Assembly (NCBI GenBank): GCA_945870185.1
Contig: CAMBRK010000022.1
Span: forward strand, 1 to 60,852
Length of the DNA stretch: 60,852 nucleotides
Source of the DNA: Aureispira sp. CCB-QB1
GTDB taxonomy: Bacteria; Bacteroidota; Bacteroidia; Chitinophagales; Saprospiraceae
Direction: 5' to 3'
Under the pieces are notes generated by a model. That model saw only the letters and a list, made by a program, of their open reading frames with translations, did no database searches and was not told the origin of the DNA. This document shows, one piece after another, positions 19,172 to 26,544 of the stretch. The first letter of the stretch is position 1; every line of letters begins with the position of its first letter. The position numbers and the translations under genes were made by a program.

Positions 19172-19480
19172 ATGGCAACAGAAGAAAAAATAAAACCAAT
19201 ATTTCATAAGCGCATTTTTTGGGATGTCAATTTTGAAAATATTGATTATGATGCCAAAGCTTCATTTGTCATTGAAAGAGTGTTTGAAAGAGGCGATGTG
19301 GATGATATCCGCAATTGCCGCAGATACTACGGTGATGACAAAGTCAGAGAAGTACTATTGAAAGCTAAGTATTTACCTTTAACAAGTTTATACTTAGCGA
19401 GCGCTGTTATTGATAGACCAATACAAGAATTCAGATGTTACACCTTGAGACAGTCGAACCCGGAACTTTTGCCATATTAA
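19172..19480 (+). CDS. DUF6922-type small protein, likely antitoxin (102 aa)
   Basis: A small acidic/basic mixed protein with the FWDVNFENIDYDAKASFVIERVFERGD pattern that I associate with DUF6922, followed by a helical part (VREVLLKAKYLPLTS). Such proteins usually precede an AbiEii-type nucleotidyltransferase toxin in Bacteroidota. Here the next gene starts inside this one (46-base overlap), which implies translational coupling. I infer the antitoxin of a type IV-like toxin-antitoxin pair. It is much shorter than the classical winged-helix AbiEi antitoxin, so the neutralising mechanism may differ. Confidence 0.72.
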   Translation: MATEEKIKPIFHKRIFWDVNFENIDYDAKASFVIERVFERGDVDDIRNCRRYYGDDKVREVLLKAKYLPLTSLYLASAVIDRPIQEFRCYTLRQSNPELLPY

Positions 19481-20058
19481 ATAGATTAATGAAGCTTCCT
19501 GAGCTAAGTGATTTTCATTTAGTAGGTGGTACTGCTTTATCCTTGATGTATGGTCATAGAATATCTGAGGATTTGGATTTGTTTTGTGTTTCCAAGTTTG
19601 ATAATTCTCAAATAATTGAAGTTTTACAAAAACTATTTTCTGAGCAAGTAAGTATTAGAACCGCATCGCATTTCGGTATTTTTTGTTTCATTGGTGACAC
19701 CAAAGTAGATATAGTAAGGTTTCCTTATGCGTTGATCAGACCTACACTTTTGGTAGATGGTATCCGTATGTACGCACCTGAAGAAATCATTGCCATGAAA
19801 GTACAAGCTATTTTGGGTAGAGGCAAGAAAAAAGACTTTTGGGACGTGGCAGAGCTTTTACAGCATTTCACTATTGAAGATTTTATATCACTACATAAAG
19901 AAAAATACAGTACTCAAAACCTATACATTACAGTACCACAGGCCATTACCTATTTTGATGATGCAGATGAAAGTGAAGACCCTATCAGTTTAAAAGGACA
20001 AACTTGGGATAGCGTCAAAGCTTTTATTCAGCAAAAAGTAAGGGAATACTTGGTGTGA
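19435..20058 (+). CDS. AbiEii/AbiGii family nucleotidyltransferase toxin
   Basis: A 207-aa protein of the DNA-polymerase-beta-like nucleotidyltransferase fold. The signature GGTALSLMYGHRISEDLDLF (about residues 31-50) contains the GG pair and the two catalytic Asp residues (DLD); the third acidic residue is likely the Asp in KVDIVRF. The LGRGKKKDFWDVAELL stretch near residue 130 is also typical. Family toxins add nucleotides to tRNA acceptor ends or bind GTP, stopping growth during phage infection. Start ATG at 19435 overlaps the upstream antitoxin-like gene. A terminator follows, so this is a closed two-gene operon. Confidence 0.88.
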   Translation: MLHLETVEPGTFAILNRLMKLPELSDFHLVGGTALSLMYGHRISEDLDLFCVSKFDNSQIIEVLQKLFSEQVSIRTASHFGIFCFIGDTKVDIVRFPYALIRPTLLVDGIRMYAPEEIIAMKVQAILGRGKKKDFWDVAELLQHFTIEDFISLHKEKYSTQNLYITVPQAITYFDDADESEDPISLKGQTWDSVKAFIQQKVREYLV

Positions 20059-20065
20059 GCCATCA

Positions 20066-20103
20066 AAAAAGCCATCCTGAAATACATCAAAATGGCTTTT
20101 TTT
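20066..20103. terminator. Bidirectional terminator
   Basis: 10-bp stem AAAAAGCCAT/ATGGCTTTTT with a 16-nt loop and A/T runs on both sides, between convergent genes. Confidence 0.85.
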
Positions 20104-20130
20104 AATATTGATTAAGTTTTACTGAATTTA

Positions 20131-21333
20131 TTATCCGAAAGCATTAAAACCAGTCACATCCATACCCGTAATGAGTAGATGGATATCATGGGTACCTTCG
20201 TAAGTCACTACAGACTCCAGATTGGCCATGTGTCTCATGATCGGATATTCACCAGTGATACCCATACCACCGTGCATCTGCCTAGCTTCACGAGCTACAT
20301 CGAGTGCCATAGCTACATTGTTTCTTTTGGCCATAGATATTTGAGCAGGTGTGGCTTTTCCTTGATTGGCCAGTGTACCTAGTCTCCAAGACAACAATTG
20401 TGCTTTGGTGATTTCTGTGATCATCTCCGCAAGTTTCTTTTGAGTCAACTGGAACTGACCTAGCTTTTTACCGAACTGTTCTCTTTCCTTACTATATCTG
20501 AGTGCAGAGTCATAACAGTCGAGTGCTGCGCCTACCGCACCCCATGCAATGCCATATCTTGCTTTGGATAGACAGCCTAGCGGGCCTTTCAATCCTTGAA
20601 CGTTGGGCAGTAAATTGGCTTTAGGTACTCTCACATCTTCAAAAACCAGTTCACCTGTTACAGAAGCCCTAAGCGACCATTTGCCGTGAATCTCTGGTGC
20701 AGAAAATCCTTTCATATCTTTTTCTACTATCAATCCACGGATGATACCTGCTTCATCTTTTGCCCACACTACGGCTATATCCGCTACAGGAGAATTGGTA
20801 ATCCACATCTTGGCACCATTGAGGATGTATGCATCTCCATCGTCTTTGATATTGGTAATCATCCCTGAAGGATTCGATCCATGATCGGGCTCTGTAAGTC
20901 CAAAACAGCCTATAAACTCACCACTGCCCAACTTGGGAAGGTATTTTCGTCTTTGCTCTTCGTTACCATATTTGTAAATAGGATACATCACTAAAGAACC
21001 TTGGACCGATGCCATAGACCTGATCCCTGAATCACCACGTTCTAACTCTTGCATGATGATCCCGTAAGCTATTTCGTCCATACCACCACCACCATACTCA
21101 GCGGGCAAACTCGGGCCAAAAGCACCCACTTCTGCAAGGCCTTTGAACAAGTGCACAGGGCAAGCAGCCCTATTAGCGTAATCTTCGATGATAGGGCTGA
21201 CTTCTTGTTTTACCCATTCGCGTACAGCATCTCGTGCAAGTATGTGGTCTTCACTGAGTAACTCATCGATGTTGTAATAGTCGTGGTATTCGTAAAGATC
21301 TGTTTTAGATGATTTTTTAATGTCGTGGCTCAT
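20131..21333 (-). CDS. Acyl-CoA dehydrogenase, glutaryl-CoA dehydrogenase type
   Basis: A 400-aa FAD-dependent dehydrogenase of the acyl-CoA dehydrogenase superfamily. The FAD/substrate motif GLTEPDHGSNP and the catalytic Glu in VVTYEGTHDIH are those of the glutaryl-CoA dehydrogenase branch, as is the QMHGGMGITGEYP segment. The reaction would be oxidation and decarboxylation of glutaryl-CoA to crotonyl-CoA, the end of lysine and tryptophan breakdown. The ALDH7-type enzyme at 46.1 kb fits an earlier step of the same route. Other short-chain acyl-CoA substrates are possible. Confidence 0.85.
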   Translation of the reverse strand: MSHDIKKSSKTDLYEYHDYYNIDELLSEDHILARDAVREWVKQEVSPIIEDYANRAACPVHLFKGLAEVGAFGPSLPAEYGGGGMDEIAYGIIMQELERGDSGIRSMASVQGSLVMYPIYKYGNEEQRRKYLPKLGSGEFIGCFGLTEPDHGSNPSGMITNIKDDGDAYILNGAKMWITNSPVADIAVVWAKDEAGIIRGLIVEKDMKGFSAPEIHGKWSLRASVTGELVFEDVRVPKANLLPNVQGLKGPLGCLSKARYGIAWGAVGAALDCYDSALRYSKEREQFGKKLGQFQLTQKKLAEMITEITKAQLLSWRLGTLANQGKATPAQISMAKRNNVAMALDVAREARQMHGGMGITGEYPIMRHMANLESVVTYEGTHDIHLLITGMDVTGFNAFG

Positions 21334-21361
21334 ATTATTTGGTTAGGTTTCTAATAATGCA

Positions 21362-21369
21362 CAAAGATA
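21362..21369 (-). promoter_or_regulatory. -7 box TATCTTTG of the acyl-CoA dehydrogenase gene
   Basis: Minus-strand TAnnTTTG match 29 bases upstream of the start at 21333; divergent from the folB promoter 80 bases away. Confidence 0.65.
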
Positions 21370-21442
21370 CTGCCTGCTATGCTATTGGTAGTAATGAAAT
21401 TCCTTCAATTAATTCAAAAAGATGATTTTTAAACATTTTATC

Positions 21443-21450
21443 TATCTTTG
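21443..21450 (+). promoter_or_regulatory. -7 box TATCTTTG of folB
   Basis: Plus-strand TAnnTTTG match 20 bases before the folB start. Confidence 0.65.
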
Positions 21451-21470
21451 TACCAATATTTAACCAAAAA

Positions 21471-21821
21471 ATGAATACAAAAATTTCAATCCAAGGTGCA
21501 GAATTTTTTGCTTACCATGGATTTTATGAGGAAGAACGCAGAGCCGGAAACACCTTTATAATAGATGCAGAGGTGACCTTAAAGACCTATGATACTCAAG
21601 ATGACAATATTCGTGATACCGTCAACTATGAAGCTATTTACACCATCTGCAAAGATGAAATGGGCAAAACTCAAAAACTCATCGAAACCGTAGTGTTCAA
21701 TATACTGACCAGATTTAAAAAAGAATTCAGCAACGTATCAGCTGGGAAAGTGAAAATGGAGAAAATCGCCCCTCAGTTGGGTGGTAAGGTGGCTAAGTCC
21801 GTGATAGAAATGGAGTTTTGA
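21471..21821 (+). CDS. folB: Dihydroneopterin aldolase
   Basis: Converts 7,8-dihydroneopterin to 6-hydroxymethyl-dihydropterin and glycolaldehyde in folate synthesis. The 116-aa chain has the FAYHGFYEEER motif with the substrate Glu at the N-terminus, the TVNYEAIY segment, LIETVVFNI and the C-terminal catalytic Lys in VKMEKIAPQLGG. Length is normal for this octameric cytoplasmic enzyme. It is monocistronic here, without other fol genes. Confidence 0.93.
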   Translation: MNTKISIQGAEFFAYHGFYEEERRAGNTFIIDAEVTLKTYDTQDDNIRDTVNYEAIYTICKDEMGKTQKLIETVVFNILTRFKKEFSNVSAGKVKMEKIAPQLGGKVAKSVIEMEF

Positions 21822-21856
21822 TCAAAAAAAGCATAAATGTAAAATAGCGGACTATT

Positions 21857-21864
21857 TATTTTTG
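21857..21864 (+). promoter_or_regulatory. -7 box TATTTTTG before a small open frame
   Basis: TAnnTTTG match 36 bases after the folB stop. It is the only hint that the following 55-codon frame may be expressed. Confidence 0.35.
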
Positions 21865-21921
21865 CAAAATTGGTGTGACACTGCTACTTGTTGAGCGTCT
21901 TAGAATTATAATTTATGTCCG

Positions 21922-22089
21922 TTGTTTAAAAATATTTTGAAGCTTGTTTTGATTTTGGTCAGTTTGTTTGCACCACAGAAAAAAGATCTGATGAGTACAA
22001 AGGCAGGTTTGATATCTGAGAATCAACATAAAAACTACCAAGAAAGCCTAAGTTTAAAATCTACTATGGATATACTGACTAAAAGATAA
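21922..22089 (+). CDS. Possible small protein (55 aa, TTG start)
   Basis: An open frame with a hydrophobic N-terminus (LFKNILKLVLILVSLFAPQ) followed by a polar tail ending in DILTKR, so it would look like a short exported or membrane peptide. It has no ATG start and no family that I recognise. A -7 box 58 bases upstream is its only support. It may equally be a gene remnant in the 465-base stretch between folB and the repeat-flanked ATPase; I see no other gene there. Confidence 0.22.
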   Translation: MFKNILKLVLILVSLFAPQKKDLMSTKAGLISENQHKNYQESLSLKSTMDILTKR

Positions 22090-22223
22090 TTCCATTTTGA
22101 TTGGAAGAAAGTTTCAAAATTCTACTTCTTTTCGATCATCTCTAAATATTATAAGTTTGCTGCTTTTATAAAAAGTATACGGGTACTTAAAGTTTTCAAA
22201 ATTGAAGATAAATCTTGTATTTT

Positions 22224-22293
22224 TATTACATTTTGTGATCGTAATCCAAAATAGTTATGCTTTTTTAGGATTATAGTCGCAAAATGTTATGAT
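22224..22293. repeat. 70-bp direct repeat, downstream copy (ATPase 1)
   Basis: Identical over 70 bp to 23425-23494, in the same orientation, 1201 bp away. It contains an imperfect 19-bp inverted repeat: arms at 22229-22247 and 22268-22286, 15 of 19 positions paired. The stop codon of the ATPase gene (22287-22289) lies inside it. Confidence 0.92.
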
Positions 22294-23414
22294 ACAGTCA
22301 GAAAATCATGGTAATTTTCTGTATTTATGGTAGTTGTTACAGTTGGATGATATTCATCTGTAAAGGTTTTACTAAAATTTGATGGTTTAGATTTTGAATA
22401 TTTAAATTCGTATGCTTTCAAAGATCCATCGGAGTCTTCGATATAGTCAATTTCCTGTTGTTGTCTAGTTCGCCAAAAATATTGATTACAAAACAAACCA
22501 AGATTTGCATTCATTTTTACACGCTCGCTTACCATATAGTTTTCCCACAACATACCTGAATCACTTCTTAAGTTCATTGGCCGGAAATCTCCAATGATTG
22601 CATTTCTAATCCCATTATCATAAAAGTAAATTTTTCTACTTTTTTTAAGTTCATTTCTCAGATTTCGACTGAATGATCTTAGCCTGAAAACTACCATACT
22701 TTTCTCCAATAAATCTATATATCTTCCTATAGTGGCAGGGTCAGATGCTAAGAGTTGCGCTAATTCGTTGTAACTCACTTCACTACCCACTTGTCTTGCC
22801 AAAGCTTCAGTCAGATTATGAAGAAGTTCTGGTTTTCTGACATCCTGATAATTGAATACATCCTTGTAAAGATATCCAGTTGTCAACTCTCGCAATAAAA
22901 TCTCAGATCTTTCCGAGTGCGTAATGACTTCAGGATACATACCGTACCTTAATCTAGTTTCTAATTGCCTTTTTTCTTCCAGGACTCCATGATATTCGTA
23001 CATTTCATGATAGGATAATCCACTCATGACCATTTCTATTTTTCTTCCCGTCAATGGCTCATTGATGTCAGCTGATAACTCCAATGCTGATGAACCGGAC
23101 ACAATTACTTGTATATCCTTGAGTTTGTCAATTATAAGTTTAAGCGTCAATCCGATATTCTTTACTCTTTGGGCTTCATCAATGATTACTACTTTTTGAG
23201 AGCCTAATAAGCTTCTAAGTTTGCTTGATGTTGCGTCAGTTAAAAGGCTTCGTACATCCGGTTCATCACAGTCAAGGTACATTGAACCAGGGTACATTTC
23301 TTGTAGGTATAATAATACAGTAGTCTTACCCACTTGTCTTGGTCCAAGCAGTAAAACTGACTTACCAGAAGCTAAAGTTCGATTTATTCTTTGTACTACT
23401 AATCTTTGAATCAT
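22287..23414 (-). CDS. AAA ATPase with DUF4143 C-terminal domain (375 aa)
   Basis: A stand-alone ATPase of the AAA_14-DUF4143 type. Walker A is GPRQVGKTT (about residues 24-32), Walker B VVIIDEAQR, sensor VSGSSALEL. Residues 205-245 form a winged-helix segment (VSYNELAQLLASDPATIGRYI). The C-terminal EIDYIEDSDG...YEFKYSKS has the E/D...E-x-K spacing of a restriction-nuclease fold. Such genes are very common and scattered in Bacteroidota and archaea, with no proven function. The start is ATG at 23412-23414, only four bases after the -7 box, so the mRNA is leaderless or nearly so. Both ends are bordered by a perfect 70-bp repeat. Confidence 0.88.
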   Translation of the reverse strand: MIQRLVVQRINRTLASGKSVLLLGPRQVGKTTVLLYLQEMYPGSMYLDCDEPDVRSLLTDATSSKLRSLLGSQKVVIIDEAQRVKNIGLTLKLIIDKLKDIQVIVSGSSALELSADINEPLTGRKIEMVMSGLSYHEMYEYHGVLEEKRQLETRLRYGMYPEVITHSERSEILLRELTTGYLYKDVFNYQDVRKPELLHNLTEALARQVGSEVSYNELAQLLASDPATIGRYIDLLEKSMVVFRLRSFSRNLRNELKKSRKIYFYDNGIRNAIIGDFRPMNLRSDSGMLWENYMVSERVKMNANLGLFCNQYFWRTRQQQEIDYIEDSDGSLKAYEFKYSKSKPSNFSKTFTDEYHPTVTTTINTENYHDFLTVS

Positions 23415-23418
23415 AACG

Positions 23419-23426
23419 CAAATATA
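23419..23426 (-). promoter_or_regulatory. -7 box TATATTTG of ATPase 1, next to its ATG
   Basis: Minus-strand TAnnTTTG match; four bases separate it from the ATG. It partly overlaps the upstream 70-bp repeat, whose palindrome would cover the upstream half of the promoter. Confidence 0.65.
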
Positions 23427-23494
23427 TTACATTTTGTGATCGTAATCCAAAATAGTTATGCTTTTTTAGGATTATAGTCGCAAAATGTTATGAT
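23425..23494. repeat. 70-bp direct repeat, upstream copy (ATPase 1)
   Basis: Perfect copy of 22224-22293. Palindrome arms are at 23430-23448 and 23469-23487. It sits directly upstream of the -7 box of the ATPase gene, where an operator would be expected. Confidence 0.92.
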
Positions 23495-23698
23495 TATCAC
23501 AAAAATTCAAGTTTTATGTCTTGCTCGGGGTGGCATGCAATTTATTATAATCCTTAAATAAAGATTATGGTGTTGAAAATATTTCTTGTGAATTTTATTT
23601 CTTGTTGGTAATAAATTCAATACATTTTATATTCTAAAACTACAATGTGCAGACGGCCGACTAGTTTCCAAAAAAAATCATTAAACATTAACTTTGGT

Positions 23699-25147
23699 TT
23701 ACAACCCATACTCTATCTTTACCATATTGATTTTGAAGCTTTTTTCGCTCGGAACAATAAGCGTATTGGGCCCTGTTTGTATAGCATCACGGAAGCGCAA
23801 TCTCAAATTTTGGTAATCTGTGCTCAAGACACTTTTTCTTTCAAAATTTCCGATTGGGTCGATGACATACTCTGAAACCGTATTGTTATTTTTAATTTCG
23901 TCATTGTATATAATTCTTAATCTGGAAGGGTTTTGAAAAATATAAAATGAGGAATAAATACCGCTATCATCTTGTGAAAACTGTTTTTTAAATAGGATTT
24001 TTTTCCAGTGCTCTTTGCCGTCAGGATAATTGGCTATCAAAATGAGGTCTTCGTTATAATAATCTATAAACCCACGTAAAGGCATATTATTTCCAAACTG
24101 TCCTGGAGCAGCCATTTGTGACCTTCTCATAAACTCTTTGGTCAATTCGGCAATCAAAATTACGCCACCATCATTTCTGATCACCATATTTTTAAGGACG
24201 TAATCATTGAGTTGTTTTTGTTTTTTATTGGTTTTTCCGGTAGCTTCTGAAATAAAATCACTTGAAAATTTGTTGATCAATATTTCTGCTTCTTCGGGTA
24301 AGCTCTTGGGATCTATAGAAAAACCAAAATAGCCTGTCGCGGTAGCTTCATTCCCATCAGAAACAAAACCTGCCATCGATATTTGTTTGTTTTTTTCATC
24401 ATAATCAATAAGTATTTGAGTGATTTCGTCGTATTCCGTTTTGAAATGGGTCACTAAAATCTCTGTAGTATTGATTATATGGATAATTTTAAATCCTTTG
24501 TTTTCTTCGGATTTCCACATCGATTTTTCTTGAGTCATAATAAAGATTTCTCCATTATTAGTCAGGTGTATTTTTTCAAAATCAGTTTTTAAATTTACAC
24601 CATCTACAATCAATTTAAAATCTTGAAGCACTTTAAGATTTAGATTGTCTATAAGTTGTAATTGTAAAAATTTTTCATTGGGAGTGAAGAGTAAAGTTTT
24701 GGATTTATCTTTTGAAAAAACAATTCTGGTCGAAGCATTTAGTAATTTTTTATCTTTTACTGAAAGTGTGACCGAGTCTTTTATAGCTATATCCTTATCA
24801 AATATAATTGCTTTGGTCAATAGTTCGCTTCCTTCACGAAAAGCATAATAAAACAAAATCGTACTATCCGTGCTGGTGACACCTATTGGTTGGATCATTT
24901 TTTTTTCAAATTCGGGTTGTACTTCTCTTTTGAATCTCATATTTTGATCATAGATTTCAAAAGCATGTTCAGACCCCTTATCATGATAAAAAATGATATG
25001 GTCTCCTACGTTGGGTAGAATATCATAAGCTAAATTATTTCTTACATTTATTTCTTTGGAAACCGTAACTTTTTGGCTGTGAGCTTGGTGGGTTAAGCAT
25101 CCAAAAATTATAAGACCACAAAAGAGATGAAATTTTTTCATCGTCAT
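23699..25147 (-). CDS. Secreted protein of unknown function (482 aa)
   Basis: The N-terminus MTMKKFHLFCGLIIFGCLTHQAHSQ is a clear signal peptide, so the protein is exported to the periplasm or the outer membrane. The rest is rich in beta-type alternation with no motif that I recognise, no lipobox and no T9SS tail. Lys-rich and Asn/Asp-rich segments suggest a WD/beta-propeller-like repeated fold but I cannot prove repeats. A second ATG two codons in (MKKF) is an equally good start. It is monocistronic with a promoter directly upstream. Confidence 0.75.
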   Translation of the reverse strand: MTMKKFHLFCGLIIFGCLTHQAHSQKVTVSKEINVRNNLAYDILPNVGDHIIFYHDKGSEHAFEIYDQNMRFKREVQPEFEKKMIQPIGVTSTDSTILFYYAFREGSELLTKAIIFDKDIAIKDSVTLSVKDKKLLNASTRIVFSKDKSKTLLFTPNEKFLQLQLIDNLNLKVLQDFKLIVDGVNLKTDFEKIHLTNNGEIFIMTQEKSMWKSEENKGFKIIHIINTTEILVTHFKTEYDEITQILIDYDEKNKQISMAGFVSDGNEATATGYFGFSIDPKSLPEEAEILINKFSSDFISEATGKTNKKQKQLNDYVLKNMVIRNDGGVILIAELTKEFMRRSQMAAPGQFGNNMPLRGFIDYYNEDLILIANYPDGKEHWKKILFKKQFSQDDSGIYSSFYIFQNPSRLRIIYNDEIKNNNTVSEYVIDPIGNFERKSVLSTDYQNLRLRFRDAIQTGPNTLIVPSEKSFKINMVKIEYGL

Positions 25148-25163
25148 AAAGTAAAAATTTTCC

Positions 25164-25171
25164 CAAATATA
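25164..25171 (-). promoter_or_regulatory. -7 box TATATTTG of the secreted-protein gene
   Basis: Minus-strand TAnnTTTG match 17 bases upstream of the start at 25147. Confidence 0.55.
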
Positions 25172-25336
25172 AGGTAATTTTTATTTTAAGGTGTAAATTT
25201 TTTTCTATTTTCTGATATTTCCTGCTTTGATTTGGTATAGATCGAGCAAGTAGTTCGATTTAAAGATGACTAAGGTCAGAAAATAGTTTGGATAAAATAT
25301 TGTAGCATAAGTTAACAGTCACCCATCTTTTATCAC

Positions 25337-25344
25337 TAATTTTG
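25337..25344 (+). promoter_or_regulatory. -7 box TAATTTTG of the J-motif gene
   Basis: Plus-strand TAnnTTTG match 38 bases before the start at 25382. Confidence 0.6.
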
Positions 25345-25381
25345 CCATTCCTTTTTAGGTTAAAAATAATTTTTTATTTCC

Positions 25382-26515
25382 ATGGATTCTATAATTCACA
25401 TCAAAACCAATCCAAAGCTTTCGCCAAAGCATATTGAATTTAATAAATGGGTACAATCTATCGAAAAGCTCAGGGAAGAACTTCAGCGCGAAGAAAAAAA
25501 ACTAGAACTTTTTTCTGAATATTACATCAAAAATATACTTCCCGTAAGAGAAGCTGTTTGCCAAACCAAGTTGAAGATGGCAACGGCACTAGATGATATG
25601 TCCGAAGCAAGCAAGCTTCCGAGTGCTACACTAAACGATCTTTCTCTCATCATTCCAGAGTTACTCAGCGAAGCATTCGAACTGATCATACCTGATGAAG
25701 ACGCAAAATTAATTTTTGAAAAATGGACCTTTACTAATTATGATGACATCGTTAATGAAGTAAAAGAAGAACAAATGGAAGAGTTATCTGATTATATGAG
25801 ATCCATGGGTATAGACTTTGATACCAGTGACTTAGATTTTGATGACCCTGAGACCATTGGGAAAATTCATGAACGAATGCATCAAGCCAAGGAACAACTG
25901 AAGGAGCAACAAGCTAATCATAAAGCATCTAAGAAAAAAAGTAAAAAGCAACTTGCAGCCGAAGAAGTAGCCGCTTTGCAAGACGAAATAAAAAACAAAA
26001 ATTTGCGTAGCGTTTATCTCTCCCTAGCTAAGATCCTCCATCCAGATAGCGAAACCGATCCTGAGCTCAAGTTGGAAAAAGAAGAAATCATGAAGCAAGT
26101 GACCAAGGCTTATGAAGATAAAGATATCATCACTTTATTGGTCATAGAAACACAATGGCTCAAAAATACTGAAGAAAGACTGGCCAATATTAAAGAAGAT
26201 GTAGCTGCCATCTACATACAATTGCTCAAGGAACAAGCCAAAAAACTAAGACAGGAAAAGAGTGAGCTCAGGCGCCATCCAAGATTTCAATACGTGGCTG
26301 ATTATCTAGCGGACAAAGTGGATAGAGCCATGCTGAAGATGTCCATCACCCAAGAAAGTTATGAACGTGAAATGAGAAATATCCAAAAGGAAATCAGTAT
26401 CATCACCACAAGTCCAAGGCCAGAAGTAAAGAAATTTATCAAAAAAATAGCCAAGCGATATGAGGTAAATCCTATGGACGACTTAATGCATTTCTTTAAT
26501 TCAAATAGATTTTAA
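25382..26515 (+). CDS. Coiled-coil protein with J-domain-like HPD motif (377 aa)
   Basis: A mostly helical, highly charged protein. Residues 30-50 and 165-210 are predicted coiled coils rich in Lys/Glu/Gln. At residues 205-250 a segment reads like a diverged J-domain: RSVYLSLAKILHPDSETD with H220-P221-D222 in the expected helix-loop position, followed by a helix ending in AYEDKD. In DnaJ proteins HPD stimulates the ATPase of DnaK. Here the J-like part is internal rather than N-terminal, with no Gly/Phe or zinc domain. A co-chaperone role is therefore possible but unproven. It lies 29 bases upstream of ftcD and may be co-transcribed. Confidence 0.7.
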   Translation: MDSIIHIKTNPKLSPKHIEFNKWVQSIEKLREELQREEKKLELFSEYYIKNILPVREAVCQTKLKMATALDDMSEASKLPSATLNDLSLIIPELLSEAFELIIPDEDAKLIFEKWTFTNYDDIVNEVKEEQMEELSDYMRSMGIDFDTSDLDFDDPETIGKIHERMHQAKEQLKEQQANHKASKKKSKKQLAAEEVAALQDEIKNKNLRSVYLSLAKILHPDSETDPELKLEKEEIMKQVTKAYEDKDIITLLVIETQWLKNTEERLANIKEDVAAIYIQLLKEQAKKLRQEKSELRRHPRFQYVADYLADKVDRAMLKMSITQESYEREMRNIQKEISIITTSPRPEVKKFIKKIAKRYEVNPMDDLMHFFNSNRF

Positions 26516-26544
26516 AATCTTAAAATGATCAAACCCTTTTACAA

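Noticed and set aside
22224-23494. Insertion sequence with terminal repeats
   Set aside because: The flanks are direct, not inverted, the gene is an AAA ATPase without transposase motifs, and no target-site duplication is visible.
23645-23875. 76-aa plus-strand gene
   Set aside because: Mostly antisense to the secreted protein gene at 23699-25147; no family features.
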